Assembly: GCA_964030475.1 (NCBI GenBank)
Contig: CAXIPT010000008.1
Span: 4,677,121 to 4,741,120, forward strand
DNA length: 64,000 bases
Direction of reading: 5' to 3'
Origin: Tethya wilhelma
Lineage: Eukaryota; Porifera; Demospongiae; Tethyida; Tethyidae
Shown here: positions 34,705 through 51,463 of the stretch, one piece after another
Numbering within the stretch: position 1 is the first letter of the stretch
Layout of the letters: each line of letters begins with the position of its first letter
Translations under genes and position numbers: made by a program
The notes under the pieces: model-generated
Told to the model about the DNA's origin: nothing
The model's database searches: none
Seen by the model: the letters and a program-made list of their open reading frames with translations, nothing else

Positions 34705-36878
34705 TGTGACCTGATCCATTCATTAGCCGCTAAGGATGGTTGTAGTTCTACCTTGGTGAGTGATTAGCGTTCTATAGGTGTTTCTTTTCAAGAGTGTTGT
34801 TTTGGTATCACTGACGTACACTCTCGTCTTTATAATCTCGCTGTGTGGGCTTGTACTTGAAACAAAGAGAAGAAGNCTGTAGAGAGGTAAAGGGAAGCAA
34901 AAAGTTTGGAAAACTTCTCGAGGTACGGATTGCTTGACATAGTATATTTGTACATAATATTTACACAACACTGTGAACATACATGTTTATAACTCAATGT
35001 ATAGTTATAACTAGTTATTTGTCAAGTAAGAACAATGTTGCAACTTTATTGACGGTTGTCATGTATCCACACAGCTTGTTCTCCTGATGGGTAACTACAT
35101 GAACGCTGGCTCCAGAAACCAGCAATCTTACGGATTTGATCTGAGCTACCTGACCAAGCTGAGCTCGACAAAGTCTGCAGACCAGAAGACCACTCTCCTT
35201 CACTTCTTGGCCAGCACCATTGAGGCCAGACACCCTGAGATCATGGACTTCATGACAGAGATGAGAAACGTGGAGGAAGCTTCTAAAGGTGGGTGGGAGG
35301 GGAGGGATGGATGGTTGGAATGTGTGTAGGTATACCTTGGTGGTGCATTGAAGATGTTTGAGAGGAGAGGGGGAAACTTGTTGGATTCTGGCTATGCTCA
35401 AAGTGGAAGGCTTTGTGGATTGCAATAACTTGTCTCAAACATGTTTTTTATGCTTCTAATTCTAACACTGTTAGTGTATTTCATGATTCTGTGGTTTTAG
35501 GCCATGTTTTTAGGCGTATTAGAAAGCTAAAATAGTACATTTTCAAGCCTTTTAGTGCCTAGTACTTAGCGGTGCGTATTTTATATTTCGCGATTTTGGG
35601 GGGGAAGGCCTGGGTACGAGGCTACCTAGTACTCATAAAATTTGTGGCATAGACATTATGTTGCTCCTCTTTTGATGCCTCCACGAACAGCCTCAGAAGA
35701 AACCATGAGAGGAGCAATCAAGCAGATGAAGGAAGGACTTGCCAAGATCAAGAATGAGTTGAAGTATCATCAAAAGCCTCAAGACAGGAACGATAAATTT
35801 GGTGAAAAATTGACCGAGTTCTTAGCAAGTGCCGAAGAGAGGTTTTCCAAACTGCAAGAGAAGTTTACTCTCATGGAGAAGAAGTTCCAAGATCTAGCCA
35901 ACTACTTCTGCTTCGATTCTAAGAAGGTGTCCATGGAGGAATTTTTTGGAGATCTCTCATCATTTGTCAAGGACTTTGATGTGAGTCGGTGGTATTCACA
36001 CTATACTAGTGTTTCTTCTAAGTGTGTGTGGTATAAAAAAAAAATTAAAAAAAACAAAAAAATAACCTAAGATAGTTACTGTTGTCGTTGATGATTTGTC
36101 TTTCTGACTTTCTTTTCAGCGTGCCAAGAAAGAGAATGCCAAGATCAAAGAACAACTGGAGAAGCAGAGACTAGCAAAAGAGAGAGAGGTGAGAGTGTGT
36201 GTGTGTGCTGTAGAGGAATTAGCTTCATTGTGAAAATGCTCTCTTGTTTCCCTCACAGGAGCGAGCTAAGCAAAGCAAACAGCAGAAACGTCCGGCCAGG
36301 TTCAACAAGAAGGTGATTGATCTGAAGGACAAGGGAGACGAGGAAGGTGTGCTGGACAACCTACTGGAGTGCCTGCAGAGTGGCAGCCTGTTGCAACCAG
36401 CCAGGTAAAGTGTGAGGGATTGTGCTGGTAGTGCTTGAGAGTGTGCTGTGAGGAGTGTCCTGTAGGTTTGGGATACTGATATTGATATCTCTACAAGTAC
36501 AAAAAAAACATTACAAATGTAATATTACCCAGTATAACCCTACTGGGAATAATGCATGAGTTGCAATGTTGTAATGTTCCCCTCCAAGCTCCGCCCATTC
36601 ACTCTATGCTCCACCCACCAATGCACTGTAGAGGGAAGAAAAGAGAAAGAGGTGCCAACAAACAAATCCTCGCCGGCTCAAGAACACGAGGCTCTGACGA
36701 ACAAGATGGCGGCCTCACCAACCACACTGATCAACACAATAGTAACCCTTATGGCAATTATAACAGTAGTAGCTCCTCGTCCGGCGGGCGGACACGACCG
36801 GGCTCCAGAGACTCTAAAACTCCAGCCCAAGAACTCCTTGCCCGCCTGCAAGATCGACCGCCCGGTACCATGCTCTGA
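34228..36878 (+). CDS. Truncated diaphanous-type formin: FH2 C-terminal part plus DAD
   Basis: Six exons: 34228-34257, 35075-35288, 35691-35980, 36120-36188, 36259-36404, 36632-36878 (about 332 residues). From exon 2 the match to DIAPH formins is clear: LLMGNYMNAGSRNQQSYGF, LSSTKSADQKTTLLHFL, FGEKLTEFLASAEERFSKL, FDSKKVSMEEFFGDL, then a basic coiled coil and a diaphanous autoregulatory domain (EEGVLDNLLECLQSG followed by KRERG). The GTPase-binding/DID region, FH1 and the first half of FH2 are not in the 1.4 kb between this gene and divergent TDRD3. A 10-codon exon at 34228 ending at GTAAGT joins in phase and is the best available start; this first exon is less certain than the rest. The protein could be a partial duplicate. 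Confidence 0.75.
35540..35625. repeat. Small dispersed repeat in mini-formin intron
   Basis: The stretch with a G-rich run and GGCCTGGGTACGAGG at 35607-35621 is the reverse of a CTCGTACCCAGGCC end motif; related ends occur near 40416 and 47612, suggesting one MITE-like family. Confidence 0.4.
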
Positions 36879-37426
36879 ATTTATCGAATGTTGTAGATGA
36901 AAATTTTTTTTCTTCTGATATTGTTTCAACATGCAGCAGTGACATTTTTTTTTCTTTCTTCTTCAAAAGTGTTTGTTTGTTTGTTTCAGTTAACATTATA
37001 TGTTTATTAGTGACATGAGATCATCAATAATATTATAGTAACTATTATTATTGTAATATATATCTATGCAATTTTTTTGGTACTGAAGACGCTTTGTGTG
37101 TGTGCGTTAAAAATTATTTTGCATCAATTTTTCTATCCCTATGTATGTAAATGCACATCAGATTTTCTTCACTTTCACATTAAAAATTGAGTATCATTAT
37201 TGTACATAACATAATATTTATTAATGGCTAATCACTAATAACCAGTCTAGGAGTGTAATATGATGGGATGCAAAATTATGAATAAAATTATAGTAAAATT
37301 TGTAATGAGTTATGACGTCATACACGTACTGCAAACTTTGTGGGAGTAGCTGGCTGTACCAAGTCTTAATTACTTCAAGTAATTTTAGAAGAAGAAGAAG
37401 AAGAAGAAGAGACGGTTGCAAGCATC
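36879..37426. other. Intergenic region, mini-formin 3' flank to PDZ gene start
   Basis: AT-rich sequence of 548 bp between two genes on the same strand. It should include the formin 3' UTR and the PDZ-gene promoter. A short (GAA)n run at 37389-37410 lies just upstream of the PDZ start codon. Nothing else was identified. Confidence 0.5.
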
Positions 37427-38141
37427 ATGGCTGTTAAAACTACAGGCTACTACGGTCTGGGAACAGCCAAGCGTGATTTCGGAATGAAGACCAACATGAC
37501 GCTGCCCGTGGTGCTGACGCCCGACCTACCCGACGACAACACAAACAAAAGACGGCTCAAACTCGGCGAGTCTTCGAGCAAGGTCAGTCACGACAATGAC
37601 AATAAATAGCTTGCACTACAACTATACTAGTCTATGTATGTCAGCGTGATGCGCGGTCGATCGTTTTGTTCCCGTGCAGCCGTCTTGGAAGAAACGCCTG
37701 AGCGGGATGTTCCAAAGAAACAAACACGGTGAGGTTGAGGAGGCCAAGAAGCGAGAGCAGCCTCCAGCAAAGCCTGTTCAAGCCCCAGCAGCTATAGAAG
37801 CCAGTGTTGAAGACGAACAAGAACCAACTGTGGATGAAGGTACCACAATCATAGTTGGAGACCAGCCCCGCCCACTTTCTAACAACACGACAATAATATT
37901 TTGGCATTTGCTCCTGTTTTTATATAGGTCCCATTATCCTAACTATCAAACCAGTTGATGCCACACCAGGTAAGTATAGCTGATCAGTAAAATACAGTCC
38001 CATTACTCCATATCTTTCTTGCAACTTCTCATGCAGACAAGAAGAATCGATATGTGACATTACAACCTCAAAAGGGACACAATTTGGGTATAAAACTATC
38101 GGGTGGAGGTCCACCTATCACTGTGACTCATATTGAGCCAG

Positions 38142-38174
<33 letters not shown>

Positions 38175-41100
38175 CGTGTGTGCGTGTGTGCGTGTGTGCG
38201 TGTGTGCATCTATTCAATTTAATATTTTTTGAACAATCTCATGAAGGTGGTGTGGCTGAAAAGGCCGGACTCAGATTTGGTGATACTGTTCTGGAAGTGA
38301 ATGGACATGATTGCAGAAAAAATACTGACATTCTTCATGTCACTGAGCTCAAGATGCTCATTCAACAAGCTTCAGTTGATTCCGATGAAGAATTTGATGT
38401 AAGTCGGTGGCAATTTTTTTAAACTTGTGTAAATTTTAAGCTTATTTTAAATCTAGGAAGACGCATGGGCATTTATCAAAGCTAAACAAGGAGAATTGGA
38501 AAGCTCTGAGTCGTCCAAAGAGGTATGTATGAAACTATGTACACAGTAGTTGGTAAAAGAGATAGTGAATTATTAGTTGATTGTTCAAACAGGCTAGCAA
38601 CACTTCTCTGGGGCAAGAAGACGACATTCCTCGAGTAAAATCTAAGATTAAAATAGACGAGGTGCACCATGCAGATATTAATTTTTCCATTGTTTTGTTA
38701 TTAACTTGTGAAATTCCATACTTGTATCAACCCATAGGATAATGAACCACTACCACCTGCCACTGTTGAAGATGAGCCACCTGTTGAAGAACCAAAAGCT
38801 GAAAGTCCTCCAAAAGCAAAAAAGAAAAAGAAGAAAGAAGCATCATCAGAACCAACAGTTCCAGATCCAACCTCTGAAAAAAAGAAGAAGAAGAGAAAGT
38901 CTGCTTTAATAGAGCAAAAAGAAAGCCCAGAAGAGCAACCAAAATCCGTTGAAACAAATGGCAAAAAGAAGAAGAAGAAAGCTAAGGAACAGCCTGAAGG
39001 AGAACCTCCCGTTTCTCCACCTCCAAGTGCCGTTGAAGCTGAGAGTAAAAAGAAGAAAAGAAAAAGCACTTTAGATGCCACGCCCAAACAGCCAGAGGAT
39101 ACAGCCAGTGCATCACCTGCCGATACAAAGTCGAAAAAGAAGCGAAAGAGCAAAATAATCGAAGCAAAGATCGAGGAGAAAGCTGATAGTCCACCGCCAG
39201 CACCAGCACCAGCTGTCATGCCACAAGCTGAACCAGACGAGAAAAAGGAAAGTAAAAAGAAAAAGAAGACAACAAAAGCAGCTGCAAGCAGTCCACCACC
39301 ACAAACTGAAGCCTCACCACCACCTCCTGCTGCTGCAGTAGATACACCTGAGAAGATTACAATTGCTGTCATCAGCAAAAAGGGAAAGAAAGCTAAGAAG
39401 GTTAAAGATCGAAGTGAGCTGTACAGAGTGAAGGATGAAGAGACAGATACAAAGACACCGACAAAAGAGGCAAAAAAGAAAAAGAAGAAGACGGACAAGA
39501 AAGTCAAAGATGCTACGCTCGAAAAAAGTGACGATCTTGTGTTTGTAAGCGCACACGTTGAAACTCGAAAGCCACCAAGTACAGAGGTCAAGAGAAAGGG
39601 GAAGAAAGCATCTTCATCAAGAAGAATGAGTCAGGACCAAGGAGGAAATGATGAAATTGACTTTTCTCCCATTTCAAGTGACCACCGTTCAACTTCTTAC
39701 ACAGAGGACCTAAGCAGGGAACAAAAGCAATTTCGAAGTGAGCTCCGTCAAGCTAGTAAGAGCCAGTACGACATGGCTGCTAGCTCTCCAGAGAACACAC
39801 TGGTGATGAAGAAATCAGGTGTAGTGATGAAGAAAAAGGGAACTCTACCGCGACCAACCATATTTGGTCATTCATCATCTCCCGAGCCAGACGAAGATGA
39901 GCTTGAAAAAGCAGCAGCAAAAGAGACCACCATTTCTGACAGCACTCCAGCTGAAACTACCCCAGCTGCAGCTTCTCCCACTACTGACACTAGTACTCCT
40001 GTAAAAGCAACAAAAGGTATTCTCACGATTATTTGTGTTCATAATCACACATGGGTGTATGCATATGCACACACTCACATAATATGTACATGGGCATATG
40101 CACACATTCACATGTATAGGATCAAAAGCCAAAGACAAACCAAAGAAAAAGAAGAAAGAGAAGAGTGGGAAGAAAGTGAAGAAGGCCTCGACGGTCTCAA
40201 TGGACCTTTCAGACATCCCTATCACTCCACCGAGCCTTGGTCTCGCCCACGGACACGATAAACTCGATCTCATCAATCGCAGTAGCTCAATGTCAAGCCG
40301 TCGACCAGCCAAGATGCGCAAGCACCACAGCACTGAAGATGAAATGATGGGCACAAAAAGAGTGGACCTAGGCAGCAGTTTGGAGGAAACACCAAAGGTA
40401 CGATAAGAATTTAGGCTCATTCCCAGGCTAGCTCCTCTATTGTGAATTTTCTTTAAAATACCAGAAGACAGGAAAGGCCTGCACGGGAATGAGACTAGTA
40501 GGAATTGATATTGCTTGTTTATTCATGCAGAGGAGACGTGATGTTAAGAGTGCCACACTGCCAATCAACTACAAGGAAGAGTTCAAACAGCCTGATGAGG
40601 AGGAAGAAGAACAAGAAGAAGATGACGAAGATGTGAGTGGAAACCTCATCCTCTCGGCCCACAAGAAACAAGTGATAAGTGGAAACACCAGGAGTGGACA
40701 GAGAAGAAGCTCGGCCGACATAGCCAAGGCCGCCGTGTCAGTGATTCAACAGAAACAAGAAGAGGAGAGACAGCAAGAGAAACCGATCTCAAGGAGCCTC
40801 TTTCCAGAGAAGTCATCGCAGCCTAGCAAGCGTGAGACAGACCAGTTTGCAGCCACAACAAACCTGTCATCAAAGTCAGCTGTATTTGAGAAAGAAGACA
40901 ATAGCCTGCAGCGTCGCCTCTCGAGAGACAAGTCAGTCGAAAAGCCGACTAAGACGTTGGAAATGGTGGGTATGTTCTCTCAGACGAATAACAACACAGA
41001 CGACCATGTACACAAGAGGATCAAGAGTGTTGACAAACCTGTGAAGACACTTGGGATAGCAAGCGAGAACAGCTCACAACCAGCCTGGGTGGCTATTGCA

Positions 41101-41459
41101 CAGGTAGGAGATTAGCAAGTACTGATATTGGTATCAATATACTATTTTGAACGTATTTCAGTACATGAGATTATAGTATTTCTTTCCTAATACAGGGAAG
41201 GAGCAAACGGTCCAGTGCCTCATTTGATGACAGCCCCACTAAACCCCAACCATCACCCGGTCTAGCAGCAGCTGCTGCTTCTCCCAGCACACAGCCAGAG
41301 CCAAAGCTACCTCTTCCAACCAAGCCAACTATCACCACTCCTAGTGTCGCTTTCCCACAGCCAAAGAAACCTTTGCCACAGCAAGTGAGTGGTCAGGCCT
41401 TGTTGCCCAAAGCAGGCACAGTGAGAGAAAGAATGGCCATGTTTCAGCAAGGAAAGTAA
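37427..41459 (+). CDS. PDZ-domain protein with long lysine-rich disordered region
   Basis: Eleven exons: 37427-37582, 37680-37839, 37928-37969, 38037-38141, 38247-38398, 38457-38522, 38593-38661, 38738-40016, 40120-40397, 40531-41103, 41196-41459; phases agree (about 1,040 residues). One PDZ domain spans exons 4-5: RYVTLQPQKGHNLGIKLSGG, ITVTHIEPGGVAEKAGLRFG, DTVLEVNGHDC. The carboxylate loop reads LGIKL in place of GLGF. Exons 8-9 carry many Pro/Glu-rich segments alternating with blocks such as AKKKKKKEAS, KKKKKRKSALIE and SKKKRKSKII. The end has a repeated VDKPVKTLGIASENS / VEKPTKTLEMVGMFS unit, SQPAWVAIAQGRSKR and TVRERMAMFQQGK. The last two resemble short motifs of actin-capping regulators (CRACD-like), a weak similarity. 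I cannot name an orthologue. Donor of exon 7 (GTGCAC) is weak. Confidence 0.75.
40416..40493. mobile_element. 78-bp inverted-repeat (MITE-like) element in PDZ-gene intron
   Basis: CTCATTCCCAGGCT at 40416-40429 faces AGGCCTGCACGGGAATGAG at 40475-40493. The outer CTCATTCCC arms are perfect inverted repeats and the inner parts are imperfect. No coding capacity. It lies in the intron between exons 9 and 10 of the PDZ gene. Confidence 0.55.
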
Positions 41460-41631
41460 CTTAGTAACTACACTATAATTGTATCTTGTATATACATACC
41501 CCTTTTATAACATTGGCACTCTCAATCGTAGTATTATCAACTGAACAGAAATACACACATACACACACAACCAAACCACACATATCTTATGTAATTATTC
41601 CCTGGACACTAACTTTATTGTGATGTATTTG

Positions 41632-42470
41632 TTATCTCTTAGTTCTACCTTTCCTTTTTACTTTTACAATGTCAGTTTTGCTTAATTGGAGCACACCACC
41701 TTTGAACTTTCCAACGGATGGTTCAAGCGACTTTATACTATCCTTCCAACGACCTTTACCCCTGATAAAATTACACATTATTATAGTAACTATTACATAA
41801 TTGACAGGATCAGCATGAAGATACTTACTTGACTGTCTTTTGGTCCTTTCTTTTCCTCTTTGGTGCCGCCATCTGTCTTTGTCGTAACTCTTCTTCTAGC
41901 AGTCTCTCCTTCTCTCTCTTAGCTTTCATCACTCTTTGGTAATGAGGGTAAGGAACATACTCTGACTTTGGAGCCTGTCACGATCAGACGAATGGAGGTC
42001 TCAAACTTGATGTGAATATAATACTATTAAGACCAATTAATGCTTAGCTACCTTTGCACCTAATGATCGCATCTGCTCCTCTTCAAACCTTCTCTTGTGT
42101 TTAACATCCAAGCTCGTGGCAGCTGAAAGTGAGAATTGATATGGTAGCATCTCAAAGATATGCAGTCTGGTCTAGCATGTGTCTTACCAAGGGATTGTAC
42201 TTCTCTTAGGGTAGCTTCCAAGTCCACTTCACCAGAATCATCACCAACTGTTGACGACTTCACTGATCCGCTCTCAACGGCACCAAATAACTCTGACACA
42301 TCACCACTCTGTATTAATAGACACACCACTACAATTATATTATACACCTTTATGTATTTTGAGCTTACCAGAAATAAATTTCTCTCCCTGGCAGCTTGTC
42401 TGCCTCTCTTCTGAGGTCTAAGACCGGGTTCCTGGAAGACTATTACCTCTGGCTCTTTCTTCTTAGCCAT
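41632..42470 (-). CDS. C1orf131 homologue (DUF4602), probable ribosome-biogenesis factor
   Basis: Five exons (42369-42470, 42188-42308, 42052-42122, 41829-41974, 41632-41761) join in phase to 189 residues. The conserved parts are EVIVFQEPG at the start, KHKRRFEEEQMRSLGAKAPKS in the middle, and PSVGKFKGGVLQLSKTDIVKV at the end, matching human C1orf131 (VGKFRNGTLILSPVDI). The human protein has been placed in the nucleolar small-subunit processome. The sequence is lysine/arginine-rich, fitting a nucleolar protein. It is divergent from DTD1 with 132 bp between starts, and convergent with the PDZ gene with 172 bp between stops. Confidence 0.82.
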
Positions 42471-42602
42471 CACAGCCAGAGCTAGAGATGTGTAATGGTG
42501 TGAGACTGTGAGCACACCAGAGAAGCGATGATTTGGCCACGTGGACTTTTATTCTAAATAATGCCCACCTGACACACACCGGTGACCACTAGAAAACAGA
42601 CC
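42471..42602. promoter_or_regulatory. 132-bp divergent intergenic region, C1orf131 homologue / DTD1
   Basis: Start codons at 42470 (-) and 42603 (+) leave 132 bp for both promoters and 5' UTRs. A shared bidirectional promoter is inferred from spacing alone. Confidence 0.45.
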
Positions 42603-43586
42603 ATGAAGGCGGTTGTGCAGAGAGTTACTAGTGCCTCTGTCACAGGTAATGATAAGCTCTACTAGTGTACATGTGTCTATTAATATCCTACTGCTGCCAT
42701 TTTGTAACTAGTCGGTGACAGGGAGGTCAGTTCAATTGGTCGAGGATTGTGTGTGCTGCTGGGAATCAGTCGAACAGATACCAAAAAAGAAGCAGAATGG
42801 ATGTGAGCTGGATTCACATTGCACAATGTACATTAGTGAATGCTATACCTGTATTCTACAGGGCAAGAAAGCTGCTCAATCTCAGATTATTTGAAGACCC
42901 GGCTACAAACAAGGCATGGGACAAGAGTGTTCTTGATCTTGGCTTGGAAATCCTCTGTGTCAGTCAGGTATGTGTGCAAATTATAACTGTGTATGCATTT
43001 AACACAATTGCAGCTGCAGCTGCCGTCATGGCTTTTCTAGGTAAATCTATTGTTCGTATACACATGCAGTTCACTCTCTGTCATGTTCTCAAAGGAAACA
43101 AGCCTGATTTTCACAACGCTCTGACTGCCGAGCTCTCTCAACCAATGTACGATGACTTCCTCAAGTTGATTGGCTCCATGTACAAGCCTGAAGCTATCAA
43201 AGGTCCTTTGAAATGGTTCCTTTTGTTGTTCAAAACTAACAATAATTACTCTTAAATGATGTTTGTAATAGGTGGTGAATTTGGTGCAATGATGCAAGTG
43301 CATATTGTGAACGATGGACCTGTCACTCTTCAGTTTGAGACTCCTAATCTTCCACCAAGCAAAGAGGTAAGTAATAGCGTGAGAAGATAAATGGCTTTTA
43401 TATATAGTATCATTCTCATGCTCCATAAATTAATGACAGAGAAAGCCACAAGGTGCTCCTGGACAAAAGAAAGGAAAGTCTAAAGAAGCACAACCTCAAG
43501 AAAAGAGCACCCTTAATGATAGTCCTAGTACTGCCACTGATGGTGCAGCTGCCACCAGCCCACAGGACTCTACAGAGACAGCTTAG
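42603..43586 (+). CDS. DTD1: D-aminoacyl-tRNA deacylase 1
   Basis: Six exons (42603-42645, 42712-42802, 42862-42967, 43070-43202, 43272-43366, 43440-43586) encode about 204 residues. The enzyme hydrolyses D-aminoacyl-tRNA and so proofreads chirality in translation. Family motifs are present: MKAVVQRVTSASVTVGDREV, GLCVLLGIS, ARKLLNLRLFED, the active-site SQFTL motif formed across an intron (VSQ|FTLCHVLKGNKPDF) and the GP motif in VHIVNDGPVT. A Lys/Gln/Ser-rich C-terminal tail replaces the short tail of bacterial Dtd, as in animal DTD1. The donor of exon 4 (GTCCTT) is weak, but the join restores KGGEFGAMMQVHI. RECQL5 begins 147 bp downstream on the same strand. Confidence 0.9.
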
Positions 43587-43732
43587 CTATTTTATTTTGT
43601 ACAAATTTAATTCAAATTTACCGCCAGTGGGCTTTTATAAGAAAGAATTCTGTGCAAGAAATTGCTTGCTCATTTCAGTTATTTGCTCAATCTCTGAACG
43701 CTTTCTAGTGTGTTCTGTGATATGAATTGGCT

Positions 43733-48212
<4,480 letters not shown>

Positions 48213-48289
48213 ATAAAAATTTGGAAACAAATTATTTATGATCATCATTTCGTGATTTATATGTTTGTCTATCATATCATATTTAGTCA

Positions 48290-49882
48290 TCATGATTTAT
48301 GTTTCTTTTTTAATTCTTCATTCACTGTTTTGAAAATCTTTAACCATGTATCTCCTTCTGGACTGTGTGACATTACTGACATCTCTTCAGTTTTGTGATG
48401 ATTAGACACTTCTGATTGTAGCATTGAAATGCAGACGTCTTTGACATGGTCTCCACTCAATGCTAACTCAATGAAGTGCTCAGAAATTAGTTCAATGGTA
48501 GCTGCTTCACTTCTCGTAGCTGTGTGGCCATCGTTTTCTGGTTCTTGAACGTCAACAATCATCACATCATCAGATGTTTCATTCGTGTCTGCTCCTCTTG
48601 AGATACTACTCATCAGTGTTTCTACGTCCATTTCATGGAGTTTTTTTACTTCAGTTGCTAGAAACTTTACGTGCTCTTTAAAGAACTTAAAATGAATGCT
48701 TGATACTCTTGCAAGAAGCTTTGGTGACCTTTCCAACCAAAGTTTGTGTGGAAATGTCAAATCCAATTCCAACTTTAATAAAATCCACTCCTAAACTGTT
48801 TGCTGTGCTGTGCATTGTAGGGAGCCACTCTCACTAGTGTCTTGTAAAAGCACATGTAAAATAGCGTCCAGTCCATTGTTCAGTTCAGCAAATTCTTCAA
48901 GCTTCTTATGCACCAACCTTTGGCCATGTGCAGTTATCATGCATAAATTAATACTATATAATTCAGAAAAGGCTTGCATGTATAAACTCACTGTGCATTG
49001 CTCACAGTCTCCTCTTCCAGCAGCCATTCCTTTAGGCACTGAGCATCAACTGCCACCAAACCTGTGAGCATCCAGTGTAATACGCATACATTGTGTATAT
49101 AGTTGATAGACAAAACATAGGACTTGCATGGTGTGGTTTTGTTTCTTACCAGGAGATTGATACACTGCTAGGTTTGGAAAACTCTCTGCCAGCTTGTCGT
49201 ACATAGATTGCAGTGTCCCCAGCATCAAGGTGGAGGTAGTCACATCTTCAACGTGCTATAGGCCCATGCAAGAGTCGCTATTACTTAATACATTGCAGAA
49301 TTGCACAATGCCACATACCATCTTCACTTCAGAACTGAGTGCACTGTCTCCCGATTCGTCAATGTGGCTCAGAATCTTATCACGAAGGAGAGCTGGCAAA
49401 CCTGGGTTCTCAAGTAGGACCTAACATACGTAATGGGAAAATAGATGGCCTGTAAGTTGTAAGTGAAATAACAATTACAAACTTTCGAGAGATATCCAAG
49501 ACTGTTTGCAACAAACTCAAGGTTAGGCTTCTCTGGTCTAAAGTTCAGTCCCATTTCCCTTGCAATCTCGTGAAGTTTACCATCCAGTTTTCCCACGAGA
49601 GAGTGCCGATGAGATATACGTCCCTGCACCTGCATGCATACACACACAGACATATTCACCAACTCAAGAGAGAAATGGGAGGACCTGAGGTAATCACGTG
49701 CTGTAGCTTTGGTATCACGTGCACAAGTTAGTGCTGAGTTTGCAAACCTTTTTGAAGTAGTTTGCCCAGTGGATGGCTCGTTTCAGATCCTCTTCTTTCC
49801 ATTGTGCTACTTCTGGGAGACTGCATTTTCTCAGTATTTCCAAATACGTTCTTGCATTTTCGTACAAAATGTCCAAACTCAT
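48290..49882 (-). CDS. FANCF: FANCF homologue, with an in-frame TAG before the last segment
   Basis: Exons: 49748-49882, 49483-49629, 49319-49420, 49150-49255, 48992-49061, and a final region 48917-48290. FANCF is an adaptor of the Fanconi anaemia core complex for crosslink repair. Similarity to human FANCF is modest but ordered: LKRAIHWANYFKKVQGRISH (human VRRALQWARYLRHIHRRF), NSLGYLSKVLLENPGLPALL (LGHCDVLLSLRLLENRALG), CLKEWLLEEE (VLVHWLLGNSE), and EWILLKLELDLTFPHKLW (DWGQRLHYDLQKGIW). The final region is open in one frame except for a TAG at 48791-48793, between QCTAQQTV and EWILLK. A 63-bp intron from GTGCTT after ILH to TTTAG would remove the stop in frame, but the donor is poor. Otherwise the gene ends at 48791 or carries a nonsense allele. 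Human FANCF is intronless; this one is not. Confidence 0.7.
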
Positions 49883-50028
49883 GGTGCTAGGCATTGGCGG
49901 CAGGATCTAGGAGAGTTGGTAATTTGCACGTGATCTCTGAACAGTGCAACTCTAAATAGTCACATGACTTTTGCCGCCCAATATCAATAGTGATCGACCG
50001 CGGGCATCTGGCGCGCGAGATCTTCAAA
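49883..50028. promoter_or_regulatory. 146-bp divergent intergenic region, FANCF / ATRX
   Basis: The start codons of FANCF (49882, -) and ATRX (50029, +) are 146 bp apart. The stretch is more CpG-rich than its surroundings (CGACCGCGGGC, GGCGCGCGAGA near 49995-50020), fitting a bidirectional housekeeping promoter. This is inference from spacing and composition. Confidence 0.5.
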
Positions 50029-51428
50029 ATGGACGAGAAGCTGCAAGAGCTGGTTTTGAATTTGGAAAGCGGCCTAACCACCTTCCTGGAAGAAGCTCGG
50101 GTAAGAAAAGAGTTCTTGGTTAAATTAAACCCAATATGAACTGTATTGTCTTGTCATTGGGTCATTTTGTTGTCTTCTTTCACCTACAGCTCAAGAACAC
50201 TTCTCCTCCTACCCTTCCACCAGCTGATGGTCCTCAGCAAAGGTACCTGTGTCTGTTGCTTCAGTATTGCATGTATGCTACTGACTTCAAACTCAACTTC
50301 ATTTTGAAATCTCTTTGTGTGACACTGACTGCTAAAAAGTGTCACGTTTTTGTGTCTTCTATAGCTGACATGTTTTGTTAACAGTTGTTTTCCCTCACTC
50401 TTCTCTGCTCATAGGCATCAGAGTGATGACTCCGGAGTGGATGATAGTGGAAATAGGATATCCTCTGCTCTCCTGACCAGACTTCACCGATTGGCAGACA
50501 TTATCAAAGAAGTTTCAAAAGAGCAGGAACCTTTGTCTCCAAGGTGTGTGTGTGTGTTTTAAAAGCGTCTGTTTTCATTATTGTTACAAAAAACAAAAAA
50601 GATACCCTTTGTGTGGAATATGTACATGTATGTAAATTTCCTGTATTGTGTGTAGCATTCAGAACTCTACACCTGGTGTTGTGTTACCATTATGTAGTCA
50701 AAGATGTCCAATTATGGTTAGGTTGTACATTTGTATGTCTGTGGGCTATCTTATCTATTGGTCCTTATCAGATTGTGGTAGTCCGTGGTACATTGTGGCC
50801 CTCCCACTATCTTGTAGTGGTACTACAATGGAATCCTTTGTAGTGATAATGGTCTGGCTTCATACCTTGTTGTGTATGTAAAATATGCATGTATAACATG
50901 CCAAAGAAGCCAAGTGGGTTGTAATTGGCTTGTTTGGTGACATTTAGTCCTAGTGTGGTATGCTTTGGTCCATATTGGTCCAAAGTGGTTCACATTGTAG
51001 CTATGAATGTTAGTGGTGCTGTTCTCTTGTAAACACGTGTTTTGTCTTGTCTGATAGTTTTGTGTTTGTGAACATGGCTAGGGTGGCATGTTTTAACGAG
51101 GTGGTACAACCCTTGTTCTCAGTGGTGTACCTACTTCCAACGACATGCTAGAACAAGACGGAGGGTTTCTTGGCAGTCCAGCCAGCTACTACAATGGCTG
51201 TGTATTGTCACTCTCCCTCCATACAATACTAGTGTACATGTGGTTTCATTGCGATGTGGACACCTTGTCTAAAACTACACTTATAAGTTTTTGGTCACAA
51301 TGCACTTTCCATTGAAGCTACACTACTGCCTGTTTTGTGGATACCAACCACAAATGAGAAATTGAATTAGCTAAAGATCAAACAATAGCATTACACATTG
51401 TCTGAAGTAGATGCTAACTATAATTTTC

Positions 51429-51463
<35 letters not shown>

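Noticed and set aside
38701..39591. 296-residue minus-strand open frame
   Set aside because: It is the antisense shadow of the lysine-rich exon (Lys codons read as Phe/Leu/Ser) and has no independent signal.
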